In this document: in pieces, positions 44,759 to 55,000 of the stretch
How positions within the stretch are numbered: the first letter of the stretch is position 1
Layout: each line of letters begins with the position of its first letter
Translations under genes and position numbers: made by a program
The notes under the pieces: generated by a model
Database searches by the model: none
What the model saw: only the letters and a program-made list of their open reading frames with translations
Told to the model about the DNA's origin: nothing
NCBI GenBank assembly: GCA_019096155.1
Contig: JAHCVI010000001.1
Span: 10,974,001 to 11,038,000, forward strand
Origin: Staphylotrichum longicolle
Taxonomy: Eukaryota; Ascomycota; Sordariomycetes; Sordariales; Chaetomiaceae
Length of the DNA stretch: 64,000 nt
Direction: 5' to 3'

Positions 44759-47065
44759 TCAAATCTCATAAAAGTAATCCTCATCCAGCCCCTCCCGGCT
44801 GGGCACCACGCCCACCCCGCTGCCCCGCCCGACGGGAGCGGCGTACATCTGCTCCAGCCTGACGTTGAGCAGCCTGATCTTGAGCCCGTACTCGCTGACC
44901 AGCGTCACGAGCTTGTTCGTCTCGGCCGTGATGGGCGCCTGGCTGAGCAGCATGAGCAGGCCGTCCAGCCACTCCGACGCCAGGCTGTGGTTGAGCGGGT
45001 AGAGCGTCAGGACCGGCTGCTCTTTGGGCTCCGTGCTGCCCGGCCCCGGCGTGAGGTTTATTGTCGTGTCGGGGCTGATCGGGGTGGTGGTCGAGTGCGC
45101 CATGTCGTCGGCGAAGGAGTAGATGGTGATCTTGGTGGTCGGTTTGGTGATGGCGGCGCCGTTGTGGCGGAGGGTCGGTGTGCTGGAGTTGGGGCTCTGG
45201 TCGGCTTCGGATTCTGCAGCGTCCGCCTCGGGGTTTGTCGAGACGTTGGAGACAACTGAGCTGATGGTGCCGAGGTCGATCTTTTCTGTGAGAGCGTCCA
45301 GCCCGGGTTCGTAGGGCAGTTTCTCGGGAAAATCGGCGTAGTGGAGGTAGCGGCGGTTGTGGGAGAGCTTGGCGTACCGCCAGGGCTGGTATAAGCGACG
45401 CTTGGTGTAGCTCTCCTGCCGGGTGTGCGGCATTGGTTTGGTAAACCAGCTGCCCTGCAGCAGGCAGCGGATGCGCTGCTCCTTGACAAACTGTAGCGCT
45501 TCATGCTTGAGCTCGTCGCGGACTTGGAAGAGATGTGGGCCCCACTGATCCTCGAAAGACAACTCCAAAAGCTCCATCTGCAGCTCCCGCAGCCGCGATG
45601 CATCGTAGTCTTGTAGGTCGTCTTCCACCTCGAGCACGTCCTTTGTCCTGCCAGCCTGGCCCACTACCTGCTCGACGAGCACACGCACCAGCTCAGCCAC
45701 CTTGTCGAAATCGTCGCGTTGGGCCCCGGTAGACTTCCACAGACGGAAGAAGGCATGGAGACCGGCGGTGTGCAGCCGCGACCACTGCAGTAATAGTGGG
45801 CGGAATAGCTTGTCGTGGGACTTGGCGTCGTTGAGGGCCAGGTAGCCCCGAATATCCTCCAGGTCAGATTTGTCCACCTCGAAATGGTCGTAGAGTATCA
45901 TGGTGACGGCCAAACTCGCCCTCGCGACTGGGCACCGCTCGTTCAGTGGCCGCGTCGACTGCTCCAGCAGCAGCTTTTGAAACCCATCCTCGTTCTTCCT
46001 CACGTAGTCGGTGAGGTCCATCATGCCAAGGAACCCTGCCGTCTCGAACTCGATGGCAGGCGACTCCGTCTCAAACCCCAGCCGCCGCCATTTCTCGGGG
46101 TTGTGTCTCCTGCTCCCCTTTTTTGCCGCGTCGCCGTCTTCGCCGGTCCCTCCCGCCGCCCCGGTGACACCATTCGCATGTTTCCGATCGGGAGCGCTGG
46201 CGAGATGCAACCCCTTCAGCGCCCTCCTGTGCTCGGGCCGCTCCAGATCCACCCTAACTTCCCTCCACTTCCTCAGCAGCACCTTGGTCAGCGACTGGAA
46301 CTCCAGCAGCGGGTGTGCCAGATCCTGCAGCGCCGAGCTCTGCAGCAGGTTGAAAACGGCGCGGATCAGACCGAGATCCTGCAGACGCTTGATGAACTTG
46401 CTCCACTCCTCGCTGGCAGGAACGCCCGATCCCTTGGCCTGTGCTGCTGCGCCCGAGCCTATGCTCCCGTCGCTCGACACGGCGTCCCGAATCAGCGCGT
46501 TGATGAGCATCAGGGCATTGGCGCACAGCGCGTGGTCGGCGCTCTGCAGCTGCTGAATGACCAACTCGAAAAACTGCGGGTAGACGGCGACCGCCGGCTT
46601 GAGCGCTCGGAAGCCAAATGTGCCTGGGGTGTGTGCCGCCGTGGGCGTCCGGGGAGAAAGGCCTGTGTTCTCGCCGCCGCCGCCGCCGCCGCCCGAAGAT
46701 TGCGACCTGCCCACGAGGGCCACCAGAATCGACATGGCGCCGCGCAGGATGTTGACCAGCGGGTTGGTGACGATCAGCTCGACGATGCGCTCCACCAGGT
46801 CCCCCGCGGCGGGGCCCTCGAAGATGTCCCAGCCCATGTCGACCTCGAGCAAGCGGGTAAGGCTCTGGAGCGAGTACGCGAGGGTGTTGCCGCCGGCGGT
46901 CATGATCAGGCGGCGGAGGATGACGAGGCCGCCGGACGAGATGAAGACGTCGGCGAAGGCCGGGTCGTTGATGGAGGACTGCAGCTTGAAGACGGCCATC
47001 TTGCGGGCGGCATCTTCGTCCGAGGCCAGGCGCGAGAGCAGCGCGGGGATGTCGGCCTGGTCCAT
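44759..47065 (-). CDS. ELMO/CED-12 domain protein with armadillo-like N-terminus and PH domain
   Basis: Single exon, 768 residues, close to animal ELMO size. The N-terminal part is an armadillo-like helical repeat (MDQADIPALLSRLASDEDAA, AFADVFISSGGLVILRRLIM, LAYSLQSLTRLLEVDMGWDI). The ELMO domain spans roughly 330-510 (GFLGMMDLTDYVRKNEDGFQ, LNERCPVARASLAVTMILYD, LFRPLLLQWSRLHTAGLHAF). A PH-like segment follows (RCLLQGSWFTKP, RRYLHYADFPEKLPYE), and the end is LLNVRLEQMYAAPVGRG. ELMO proteins pair with DOCK-type exchange factors to activate Rac/Rho GTPases; the yeast counterpart is Lmo1, partner of Dck1, acting in cytoskeletal and mitophagy signalling. A poly-Gly run near residue 125 comes from CCG repeats. 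A 34-bp piece of this gene (46356-46389) recurs at the tricalbin stop codon. Confidence 0.93.
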   Translation of the reverse strand: MDQADIPALLSRLASDEDAARKMAVFKLQSSINDPAFADVFISSGGLVILRRLIMTAGGNTLAYSLQSLTRLLEVDMGWDIFEGPAAGDLVERIVELIVTNPLVNILRGAMSILVALVGRSQSSGGGGGGGENTGLSPRTPTAAHTPGTFGFRALKPAVAVYPQFFELVIQQLQSADHALCANALMLINALIRDAVSSDGSIGSGAAAQAKGSGVPASEEWSKFIKRLQDLGLIRAVFNLLQSSALQDLAHPLLEFQSLTKVLLRKWREVRVDLERPEHRRALKGLHLASAPDRKHANGVTGAAGGTGEDGDAAKKGSRRHNPEKWRRLGFETESPAIEFETAGFLGMMDLTDYVRKNEDGFQKLLLEQSTRPLNERCPVARASLAVTMILYDHFEVDKSDLEDIRGYLALNDAKSHDKLFRPLLLQWSRLHTAGLHAFFRLWKSTGAQRDDFDKVAELVRVLVEQVVGQAGRTKDVLEVEDDLQDYDASRLRELQMELLELSFEDQWGPHLFQVRDELKHEALQFVKEQRIRCLLQGSWFTKPMPHTRQESYTKRRLYQPWRYAKLSHNRRYLHYADFPEKLPYEPGLDALTEKIDLGTISSVVSNVSTNPEADAAESEADQSPNSSTPTLRHNGAAITKPTTKITIYSFADDMAHSTTTPISPDTTINLTPGPGSTEPKEQPVLTLYPLNHSLASEWLDGLLMLLSQAPITAETNKLVTLVSEYGLKIRLLNVRLEQMYAAPVGRGSGVGVVPSREGLDEDYFYEI
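46356..46389 (-). repeat. 34-bp segment of the ELMO gene duplicated at 51986-52019 (source copy)
   Basis: Encodes part of KRLQDLGLIRAVF. The second copy is identical over 34 bases and in the same orientation, 5.6 kb away. As it is in frame and conserved-looking here, this is presumably the donor. Confidence 0.9.
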
Positions 47066-47674
47066 GTTGGCGGTCTCACCTCTCTTTGTCTTCGTCTAGA
47101 GAATTTCGAATCGCGGGCTCGAGGGTCGCGGGTGGGGGGGTCGTGGATGGAGGGCGCTGCGCCCTGGCAGGGTCAGTTGCGTGCAGCAGGTCGGAGTGTA
47201 GTGAGGACTCGGTAGGTGGAAATTTTCGGTGTTGGTAGAGTGGTTTCTGATCCATGTGGTGTATGGTTTCGCGAGTGTCGATTTCCGCCGAGGGAAGTCG
47301 TAATCATCAATCTGGTCCGTCGGTCGCCTGGTTGCTGCAGGCTCAGGCGCGTCAGGGGTCTTGGGGGAATTTGGGATGAACTCGAAGTGTGGAGAGGTGT
47401 GGGGAGCGCAGCGGAACCAGGGGCACTTCGGCCAGGCCGTCGTGCCTTTTCCTGTGTCTCATTGGTCAATGGCTTCGCATCTGCAGGGATCGACCAAGTC
47501 ATCTTGTATCTCTTTCCGCGAATTCATGAACAACACCGACTGTGTATCTTGCACAAAACGAGACACTTGGGCACCTTGGGCGAGGGACTTGAACGGACTG
47601 AATGCGAACTCGGTACGGAATTTCAGCTTCACCCGGTTGGATGCCCAAAAGGCAAAATATCTCTCGCTGTAGGG
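47066..47674. other. intergenic spacer
   Basis: Upstream region of the ELMO gene and 3' flank of the DHCR24-like gene. No feature supported. Confidence 0.55.
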
Positions 47675-49216
47675 CTACTCGTTCTTCAGGGCCTCCAGCG
47701 CATCAGTCCTCCTCTTCTGCAGCAGATAGTCCCCGCCCGCAAGAACCTTGTACACTCCATATAGGCCCCTCATGGGCCATAACATCCAAAACACGGCCAA
47801 CAGCCACGCCGTCAACGACGCCCTGGCCGCCGCCTCCGGCCTCTACGTCCACCTTGACCTTGTCGTACACGCTCGGCAGGTAGTCGGCCCGTACCGCTTG
47901 CGCAGCGCGTCGTACGACGCCCGGTCGTAGTGCGCCCAGAACTCGTCCTCGGTGTAGTAAGCGTGCGCGTACAGCCACTTCTTGCCGCCGAGCCGGTGCA
48001 CCGCCTGCTCGAGCGCCCGGTTCTGCGCGATGCACTCCCGCCGGTCGAACGAGACGGGCCCCCACACGCCAAAGTTGAGCAGGTTCTCGGCGCCCGGGTC
48101 GCCGAACTCGGCGTGCAGACCGTGGCGCGCGTCCGGGGCCGCCCGCCGCACGCGGAGGGGGCAGAGCCAGAGCGGGTAGAGTGGCAGGTTCTGGTCGAGC
48201 CAGCGCGTGAACTGCGTCGCCTGGGCGTAGGGGATGCCGACGTCCTGGACGACGTAGAAGTCGGACAGGCCGGACTGGTGCAGGGCGTGGTACATGACGC
48301 GCGTGTGCATGAAGGGGTTGAGCAGGAACCGCGTGATGCGGTTGAACGGGGTGAGGAAATAGCGGAAGGCGTACCGCCCCGTCCAGAAGGCGCCCCGGTC
48401 GTAGCGGAAGAGGTAGTCTACCAGCGGAATGTGTTCTGTCACTGTCGCGGGGGAGGCCAATGCCTGAAGGCGCTTTTCGATGCGCTGCGCATGGACAGAG
48501 AACCATGGGTCGCGGGCGCGGAGGAATTGTTTTGGCGTCGCCCCCTGGGGGAGCGTGTCGACGAGCTGACCAGTGCAGATGAGGGTGGAGTCCACGGAGA
48601 AGGTGATGGCATCGACGTAGTCGTTGGGGGCATCTTCAGCTGTTTCCGCCTGAAGGATGGAAACGGCTTCGTCAAACTCCTTGACGTGCCGGTATGTCAA
48701 CTCGACGTATCTTTTCGCGTCCTTGAGTTGCACCTCGAGCAGAGTGACGACTCCCAGGGTACCAAACGCCGAAGCGGCACCCCAGAACAGATCCGGTTTC
48801 TCCGTCTTGGAGGCTCGGGCCACCTCGCCGTTGGGCAGGACAATCTCGATCCAGTTGACGGTGGCATCAAAGGCACCGTAGCGGAACGAGCTGCTCTCAC
48901 CAGAAGTGCCCGAGAACCCACCGCCCACGGTAATGCCGGGGAACTCCATGACCACCAGGGGCACCAGGCCGTGCCTCAGAGTCGCGTCAACCAGGGCGTC
49001 CATGGGGACATTCGGCTCAACCAGGACCGTCTTCCTCGTCGCATCCACGTTGAGAATGCGGTTCATGAGGCTGGTATCGACCGTGTTGTCCCTGCGGCGA
49101 TCCGACTTGCGGGTGCTGTTGGTGGATCCATGGTAGACACGGAAGGGCGTTTTTGCTGCATGGAATTCTTGCACCCGCCCTGCGACGGCGGCGACAGCAG
49201 TCTCGTGAGCATCCAT
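47675..49216 (-). CDS. delta(24)-sterol reductase-like FAD oxidoreductase (DHCR24 family); two apparent frameshifts
   Basis: The gene is unspliced, and the corrected length is about 513 residues, near human DHCR24. The FAD-binding domain is clear: FRVYHGSTNSTRKSDRRRDN, VLVEPNVPMDALVDATLRHG, FPGITVGGGFSGTSGESSSF and RYGAFDATVNWIEIVLPNGE. C-terminal family segments include KKWLYAHAYYTEDEFWAHYD. At 47885-47890 one base appears missing: YDALRKRYG should continue DYLPSVYDKVKVDV. At 47825-47840 a second, opposite change leads to TAWLLAVFWMLWPMRGLYGV and DYLLQKRRTDALEALKNE before the stop. Animal and plant members reduce the C24 double bond of sterols at the ER. Fungi make ergosterol without this step, so the true substrate is uncertain. 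A hydrophobic segment lies at the C-terminus rather than the N-terminus as far as visible. Confidence 0.87.
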
Positions 49217-50134
49217 GCTAGAAGGTTTGCTGGTTTCGGAGAACCAGGGACACCCAACTTGTGGCGGTCAGTTCGCAGGACGGAAAGATGATGCGACCTG
49301 TCTGGTGGTAAGAAGCTACACAGTACGCGCCCGCGGCGGCTGCAACACAAATAACTGCACATCGTTCCAGACAAGGGGCATGCTCGTCCAGCGAATGGGA
49401 AGTGCTTGGCCAAATCCAATCCATGCATGCCGATCAATTTAGTTTAGCAGACTGGCGCTCCATCCAACCGCCCAGTGGAACAGGAGCCGCTCCCGCAAGT
49501 TAAACGCGGCAGATTCACGAAGAAATGAAACAGGCGACTTCGTACTTTGCAACAAAGGGAGCTCTCCCATGGGCCCCGTTTCCCACGACTACATGCTCGA
49601 GGCTTACTTGATGGGAAGAAATGCAAGGGACAGGATCATCCCACGTAAGGCAAGGTGCCTACTTTGTAGACGAGAAGAGGACCCCCTGGATGCACCTCCT
49701 GCAAGACGGCTACAGTGCGCATCAATTGGGAGGGTACAGTACCACATGCAGTTTGAGATGCCCCGCTTACCTTATTATGCGACATTTCCACCAGTCAGAG
49801 CTGCGACGGCGCCAACAAGCGCCAACAAGCGCCAACAAGCGCCAACAAGCGCCCGTTCTTGTGCAGAACACACAGTGCCCCAAAAGGCCATGGGGGGCCG
49901 AACCTGATCCAATGCTCCCAACACGCTCTGGCTTCGTCGCGGTCGGCACAGGGGCCGCATTCGCGGACGAACAACGATGTCTTTCTCCATATTGACGCGG
50001 GAGTGCCCAGAGTTGGCTGGCCGAGTTGCGCTCCCCAGATCACTCGCTCTTTGACACGCACTTACACCCCGCTTTACAGGAGAGATTAACGTTGAGGGGA
50101 TCCCAACGGTTGAGCACGCCGTCCGGAGGACCCG
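49217..50134. other. divergent promoter region with a 10-bp minisatellite
   Basis: About 0.9 kb between the DHCR24-like gene (-) and the membrane-protein gene (+). It carries the tandem repeat at 49809-49853. No gene recognised. Confidence 0.55.
49809..49853. repeat. GCGCCAACAA tandem repeat, 4.5 copies
   Basis: Four perfect 10-bp units and half of a fifth, roughly 290 bp upstream of the membrane-protein start. Confidence 0.9.
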
Positions 50135-51539
50135 ATGGGTTCCATTCTGTGCTCCATCTTCTTTCTGTTCTTCCTTTTCGCGGATGGACTCCCGAGTCCA
50201 GGCCGAGCTGGCATGACCATCAGCCTGGCCCTTGCCACGGAGCAGAACCTCGAAGACACCCAAGGCTGGACATCATCCCCAAACACCAGAGGCTCCATCG
50301 ACATCATCTGGAGTTGCTTTATTACCATCTTCCTCTGCGGATGGACCAGCATCTACGTGAACGTCCCGCCCCTCGGTGCTGGGAAACTCAAGCAGTTCGA
50401 GCGAAAGTTCATGGTCTTCCTCGAGGCTCTGGCTGGACCAGAGTTCATCTTCCACACCGCCCTCAGCCAGTACATCTCGGCCAGGCGGTCTGTCAAGGAA
50501 TTCGAGGAACCAGGGTACCAGGGGTGGACTACGAGGCACGGCTTCTTCGCCGACATGGGCGGCTTCGTTCTAGACCCTCCCGACTTTGTCCCCTTTCCCT
50601 TGACCGTCAGCCAGCTCCACTATCTGGTCTGCCACGGATACGTCGACTATACCGCGGTCCACCTCAGCCACGCCGAGATCAACGACCGCAACAAGCTCGA
50701 CGGGATCAGCCGGCTGATCACCTCGGCGCAGCTGTTCTGGTCCGTCCTGAACATCACTGCTCGCTGGATCACTGGCCTGTCCATCACCACGCTCGAGATC
50801 AGCACCCTCGGATTCGTATTCTGCAGTCTATGCACGTACGTCGTGTGGCGGGAGAAACCCTCGAGCGTCACCCAACCCATGCGCCTCATTCCCAAGGCGC
50901 CCCATGACAGAGATACTGATCAAGGCCGGCCCGGGAGCGTCGGAGCCCTACCGGGACACGCCAATGGACTTTGCGAAGCGGAACCCGCACTGGTTTGGGG
51001 TGATATGGCACTACTGCGTCCAGTGGCCTGCCAAATTCGGCGTACCCTTCCACCCGCTCAAACGACCCATCGACAAGGTGTGGGATGATGAGTTCGGGGA
51101 GCTAGGCGTCCTCGGCAACTTTGCCTTGATGATTGTCCAACTTGGCTTCTCGGGCATTCACATCGCGGCGTGGAACTTCCACTTCCCCACCCGAACCGAG
51201 GCGTTTCTATGGCATCTTACGTCGGTGTACATAATGGCGTCCATGGTTGCCACGTGGGCGCTTCTGTCATACTCGTTCGAGCTTCATCCCAAACTCGTCG
51301 ACTGCTGGAGGCGGCGCAAGTCTGGGTCTGAAGCCACTGACAAACGCTCCAGCTCAGCAACCTCAACAGCCACCGGATATAGACGCCCACCTGCCGTCGC
51401 CATGACGACGATACCCCTTGGAATCTTATATATGGTCGCGCGGGGTTACATCATTCTCGAAGATCTGATCAACCTTCGCGAGCTGCCATCCTCGGCATAC
51501 CAATCGATCGATTGGAGTTCTGTAGTACCACACTTTTGA
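50135..51539 (+). CDS. uncharacterised polytopic membrane protein of filamentous fungi; one apparent frameshift
   Basis: The N-terminus (MGSILCSIFFLFFLFADGLP) looks like a signal peptide or first membrane segment. Hydrophobic stretches follow: IDIIWSCFITIFLCGWTSIY, LITSAQLFWSVLNITARWIT, GLSITTLEISTLGFVFCSLC and, after the frame change, LGNFALMIVQLGFSGIHIAA, LTSVYIMASMVATWALLSYS, PLGILYMVARGYIILEDLIN. A lumenal or cytosolic loop contains LKQFERKFMVFLEALAGPEF and DMGGFVLDPPDFVPFPLTVS. At 50900-50903 a run of four C needs to be three for GCG-CCC-ATG-ACA to continue into ILIKAGPGASEPYRDTPMDF; the corrected length is 467 residues. Related proteins are, to my knowledge, common and often multi-copy in filamentous ascomycetes and are annotated only as hypothetical. 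Function unknown. Confidence 0.8.
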
Positions 51540-52017
51540 TGACGCGTCGCAACAAACTGAGTTCAAACTAGGAAGTCATAAGCACATTTATACGGTAAAC
51601 TCGGGGGATGTGTGAAGCCGGCGAGGAGAACATTCCGTGTTGTTTGAACCGTGAGGGATAGCTGGGATGGAAGGGCAAAGCACGGCTTGCCTGGTGGTGT
51701 TGATCATTAGGATGCCTATTATACAAATTTCGCAAGGTGACACAACGCGTGGCAAACCAATGTGCCATTCAGCTCTTTTGCACTACCGAATATCCGTTCT
51801 CCTAACCACCCGTTGAACAAATTCGACCATGCCCAATACTCGACTTTACGACAATTGTAGATTCCCCCTCACGGACCCAAAAAAGGTATCAAACGCTATA
51901 GAGAAAGAGAGCAACATCATGTGAAATCAAGGCAATATCGAAAAAAAACATATGGTTTCATCATCGCCTCCCGCTTCTGCTGGACACGGCGCGGATCAGA
52001 CCGAGATCCTGCAGACG
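51540..52017. other. convergent 3' intergenic region carrying an ELMO gene fragment
   Basis: Between the stops of the membrane-protein gene and tricalbin. Its right end is the 34-bp copy of ELMO sequence. Otherwise A-rich 3' UTR-like sequence. Confidence 0.6.
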
Positions 52018-52019
52018 CT
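51986..52019 (-). repeat. 34-bp copy of ELMO gene sequence at the tricalbin stop codon
   Basis: Identical to 46356-46389 in the same orientation. Its last two bases form part of the TAG that ends tricalbin (52020-52018 on the minus strand), so the copied segment sets the stop codon and the start of the 3' UTR. Confidence 0.9.
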
Positions 52020-55000
52020 AGGAAGGCGTGCCATCCCGACTCGGCACCCTCAGCTCCCTCTTGCTCAAGAAGCTCCTCCTGACCCCTCCCCCACCTGACT
52101 TGGTCGACTTGGGGCTATCCGGCACCAGCTTGCCGTCGTCGCCCGAGGCGACGAACGAGCTCTTGATCACCACAGTCCCGCTCCCCACCGACAACTGCCT
52201 CTCCGCCCCGGAGTTTGAATCATCCACAAAGTACAGCGTCTCGCCCAACGGGTCGTCGCTGCCAAAAGTGTGGTGCTCCTTGGCCTCGACCTTGAACTGC
52301 GCGTCGGGCGTGCACTGGATGCGGAACGTCTCGTCGAACTGGACCGTGCCGCTCGACGACTTGTGGTGCTTGGTCTTGCCCACCTGCTTGGACTTGCCGT
52401 CCCGCAGCTGCGTGATCGTGACGTAGACGTCCGAAGACGGCGGGAAGCCCGTGGTCGAGACAACGGTGAAGGACGCGGTGCCCGACGACGCACCTGGAAA
52501 GATGGCGCTGTGGATCGAAGACGCTCCGGCGCTCTTGTTCCGGTTGTGGTGCAGCGTGAGACCACCGTTGCGGCTCTCGGGCGGGCTCTCGGTGGTGATT
52601 CGGGGCACGTCTGTCGAGCCCTTGATAGACTCGTTGTCGCTGTCGTCGTCTTTCTTGCCGCGGAGGCCGCGGATGAGGAACGAGGCGCCCTTGCCGACGC
52701 CGTGTCCGACCGCTCCAACTCCCTTGAGGGGCACTCCGGCGACACCGGTCACGATCCTGCCTGGTACGGAGAAAGTGCCGGCCAAGGTCGACGTGCCTTG
52801 TCTCGTGCGGGTGACATAGTCTGGCGTGAAGAGCATGCGGAGGCGGAGCACACCCGACTTCCCATCCAGAGCGTACTTGAACTCCTGCGCCCGGAATGGG
52901 TCGAGCTGCTCTAGGTTGATGTCGGCGCCGCCGAGGAAATCCGGCTTGTCAGCAAAATCCCAGTCCCACAATGTAGCCTTGAACTTGGCCGCAGTCCTGG
53001 AAGGAATCGGCACATTGAAGACTTCATTCCACGATGGGTTGAGCGTCTTTTTCTGCACCTTGGTCTTGAAGATCTCCTGGCCGTTGAGCTCGAACTTGGC
53101 GTAGGGGTCACTCTTGCCGTTGGAATCGGCAGAAGGGAGATCTTGGGCATCCAGAACGTCGACGCGGAGGTTGCCCATGTTGTTGATGCTCTCGCTGGGG
53201 TCGAGCTTCATCTTGACCGGAACATACTTCAAGCTGACCTTGATCGAGTAGACCTGGCCGTCCTCGTCCTTCATCTTGAGAGTCGTGGGGTTGTTCTGTC
53301 ACCCGGTTAGCTTGCACATCAAAAACAAAACAAAAGGGGATACGAGGCCGCTTACCAGGCACTGCTTGAGTGTATCCAGCGTGTTGCCCGACAAACGAGC
53401 CAGGGTGTGCTGCTTCCTGTCCTCCTCCTGCTTCTCGGTTCTCTCCGAGACCTTGATGGTCAACTTGGAGAACTCCAGCTCGCGAATGAAGCAGTCGCCG
53501 ATTTCGTCAAACTTGTGGTGCCGTGACCTCGCCGTCGAAGAGACATAGGAGGGGAAGGCCATGTCGTCGACGAAGACCTCGATACGGCTCTGGCTCTTGG
53601 GCAGATCTGCCTCCATAAGTCGGAAAATGATCAGGCCGGACTCGTGCCTGAGCAGCTCCTCGGGTGTGAGATACACCTTGGGGGGCTCCCTGTTGTCGCG
53701 TGACCTCCTTGGGGACAAGGCGGAAGCAGGACTGGTTGGGGTCAACGGTGTCCCAGGCTCCTTCCCATCGGTAGATCTCACGTCCAGCGAATGCCTGACG
53801 GACGACTTGGCATCAATGGAAAGCCTGCTCGACGAGGACGACTTGTCCTTGTCGCTCTCGGCTTCCTTCTCCTTCTCCTTCTGCTGTTCCTTCTCCTCTC
53901 TCTCCTTCTCCTTTTGCTTCTCCTCCTCCTCCTCGGGATCCGCGATGTTGAGCGTAGGGTAAAAGGCGACAGAGTAAGTGAGAACACCCTTAGCAGTGCC
54001 CTTTCCGTGCATACGCAGGCCGTCCTGCTTCTCCTCCTTCTTATCGTGGACGACCCACTCGCCATCCTCATCCTGTGCCATATAGTCGCCAGAATAGATT
54101 TCCGTGAGACCCAGGCTACGGTCCTTGCCCACATTTTCAGCATCCATGACCTCCAGCTGGAGGCGCTCTCTGGGCGAGTGGAGGGGTACGTAGAGCACCT
54201 CGTCCCAGTCAGGGTTGAGGTTGTTCTTGAAGGTGACGGTGCGGGCTCTCTCGATGCCCGACATGACGACCCGAGCGTACGGATCGGACTTGCCCAGCGC
54301 CTCCACGTTGCGAAGCTGCCTGGCATACTTGAAGTGGACCCGCAGGACGCCGACGGGAGTCATGTAACCTCCAGTGCCGGCAGCGATGCCCGAGATGGCG
54401 ACTGGCCGCCACTGGGCCATCATCTTGACACGGCCAGTCTTTGCGCCGGCGAGGTTGTACCACTCCTGTCCCTTGGCCATGAACTCGAGCATGTCCTCCA
54501 GCTTGATCTGGTACGTTCCGATGACCTGGTCCCCGGCAATGTCACGGTCATCCTTAATGGCAACGCCAAGTTTGGCATTCTTCTTATCCGTGATCAGGAT
54601 CTCCTTGGACCCGTTGTCCCAGATCGGGTTGTTGGTCCGCTTAAGCTTCTTGGAGGTGTGGACCTCCTTGCCGTTCAAGAGCAGCATGGCGTAGGGGTTG
54701 AGCAGGCCGACCATGCTCTTTGAGCCATCGAGCTCCTTGGCTTGCTCGACGGTAAACCGAAGGATGCCCTGGTTGGAATCCGGCGCCGGCTCCACGGTCC
54801 CGTCATCGAGCTTCTTAGGCTCCAGGACCGGGAAGAAACGGATATCACAAAACACCATACCTCTCGCCTTGCCGTCATGGGTCAGTTCGAGCCTCTCGTT
54901 CTCGTGCTCGTACACCTCCTCGACGTTTTCCAATGCGAAGGACGCGGACCCAAGCTTCTTGTCTTTCCGGATATCGTTGAAATCAAAGATGTCGAGATCG

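Noticed and set aside
45815..49291. Two plus-strand frames of over 450 codons opposite the ELMO and DHCR24-like genes
   Set aside because: Both are shadows of real minus-strand genes and lack recognisable domains.
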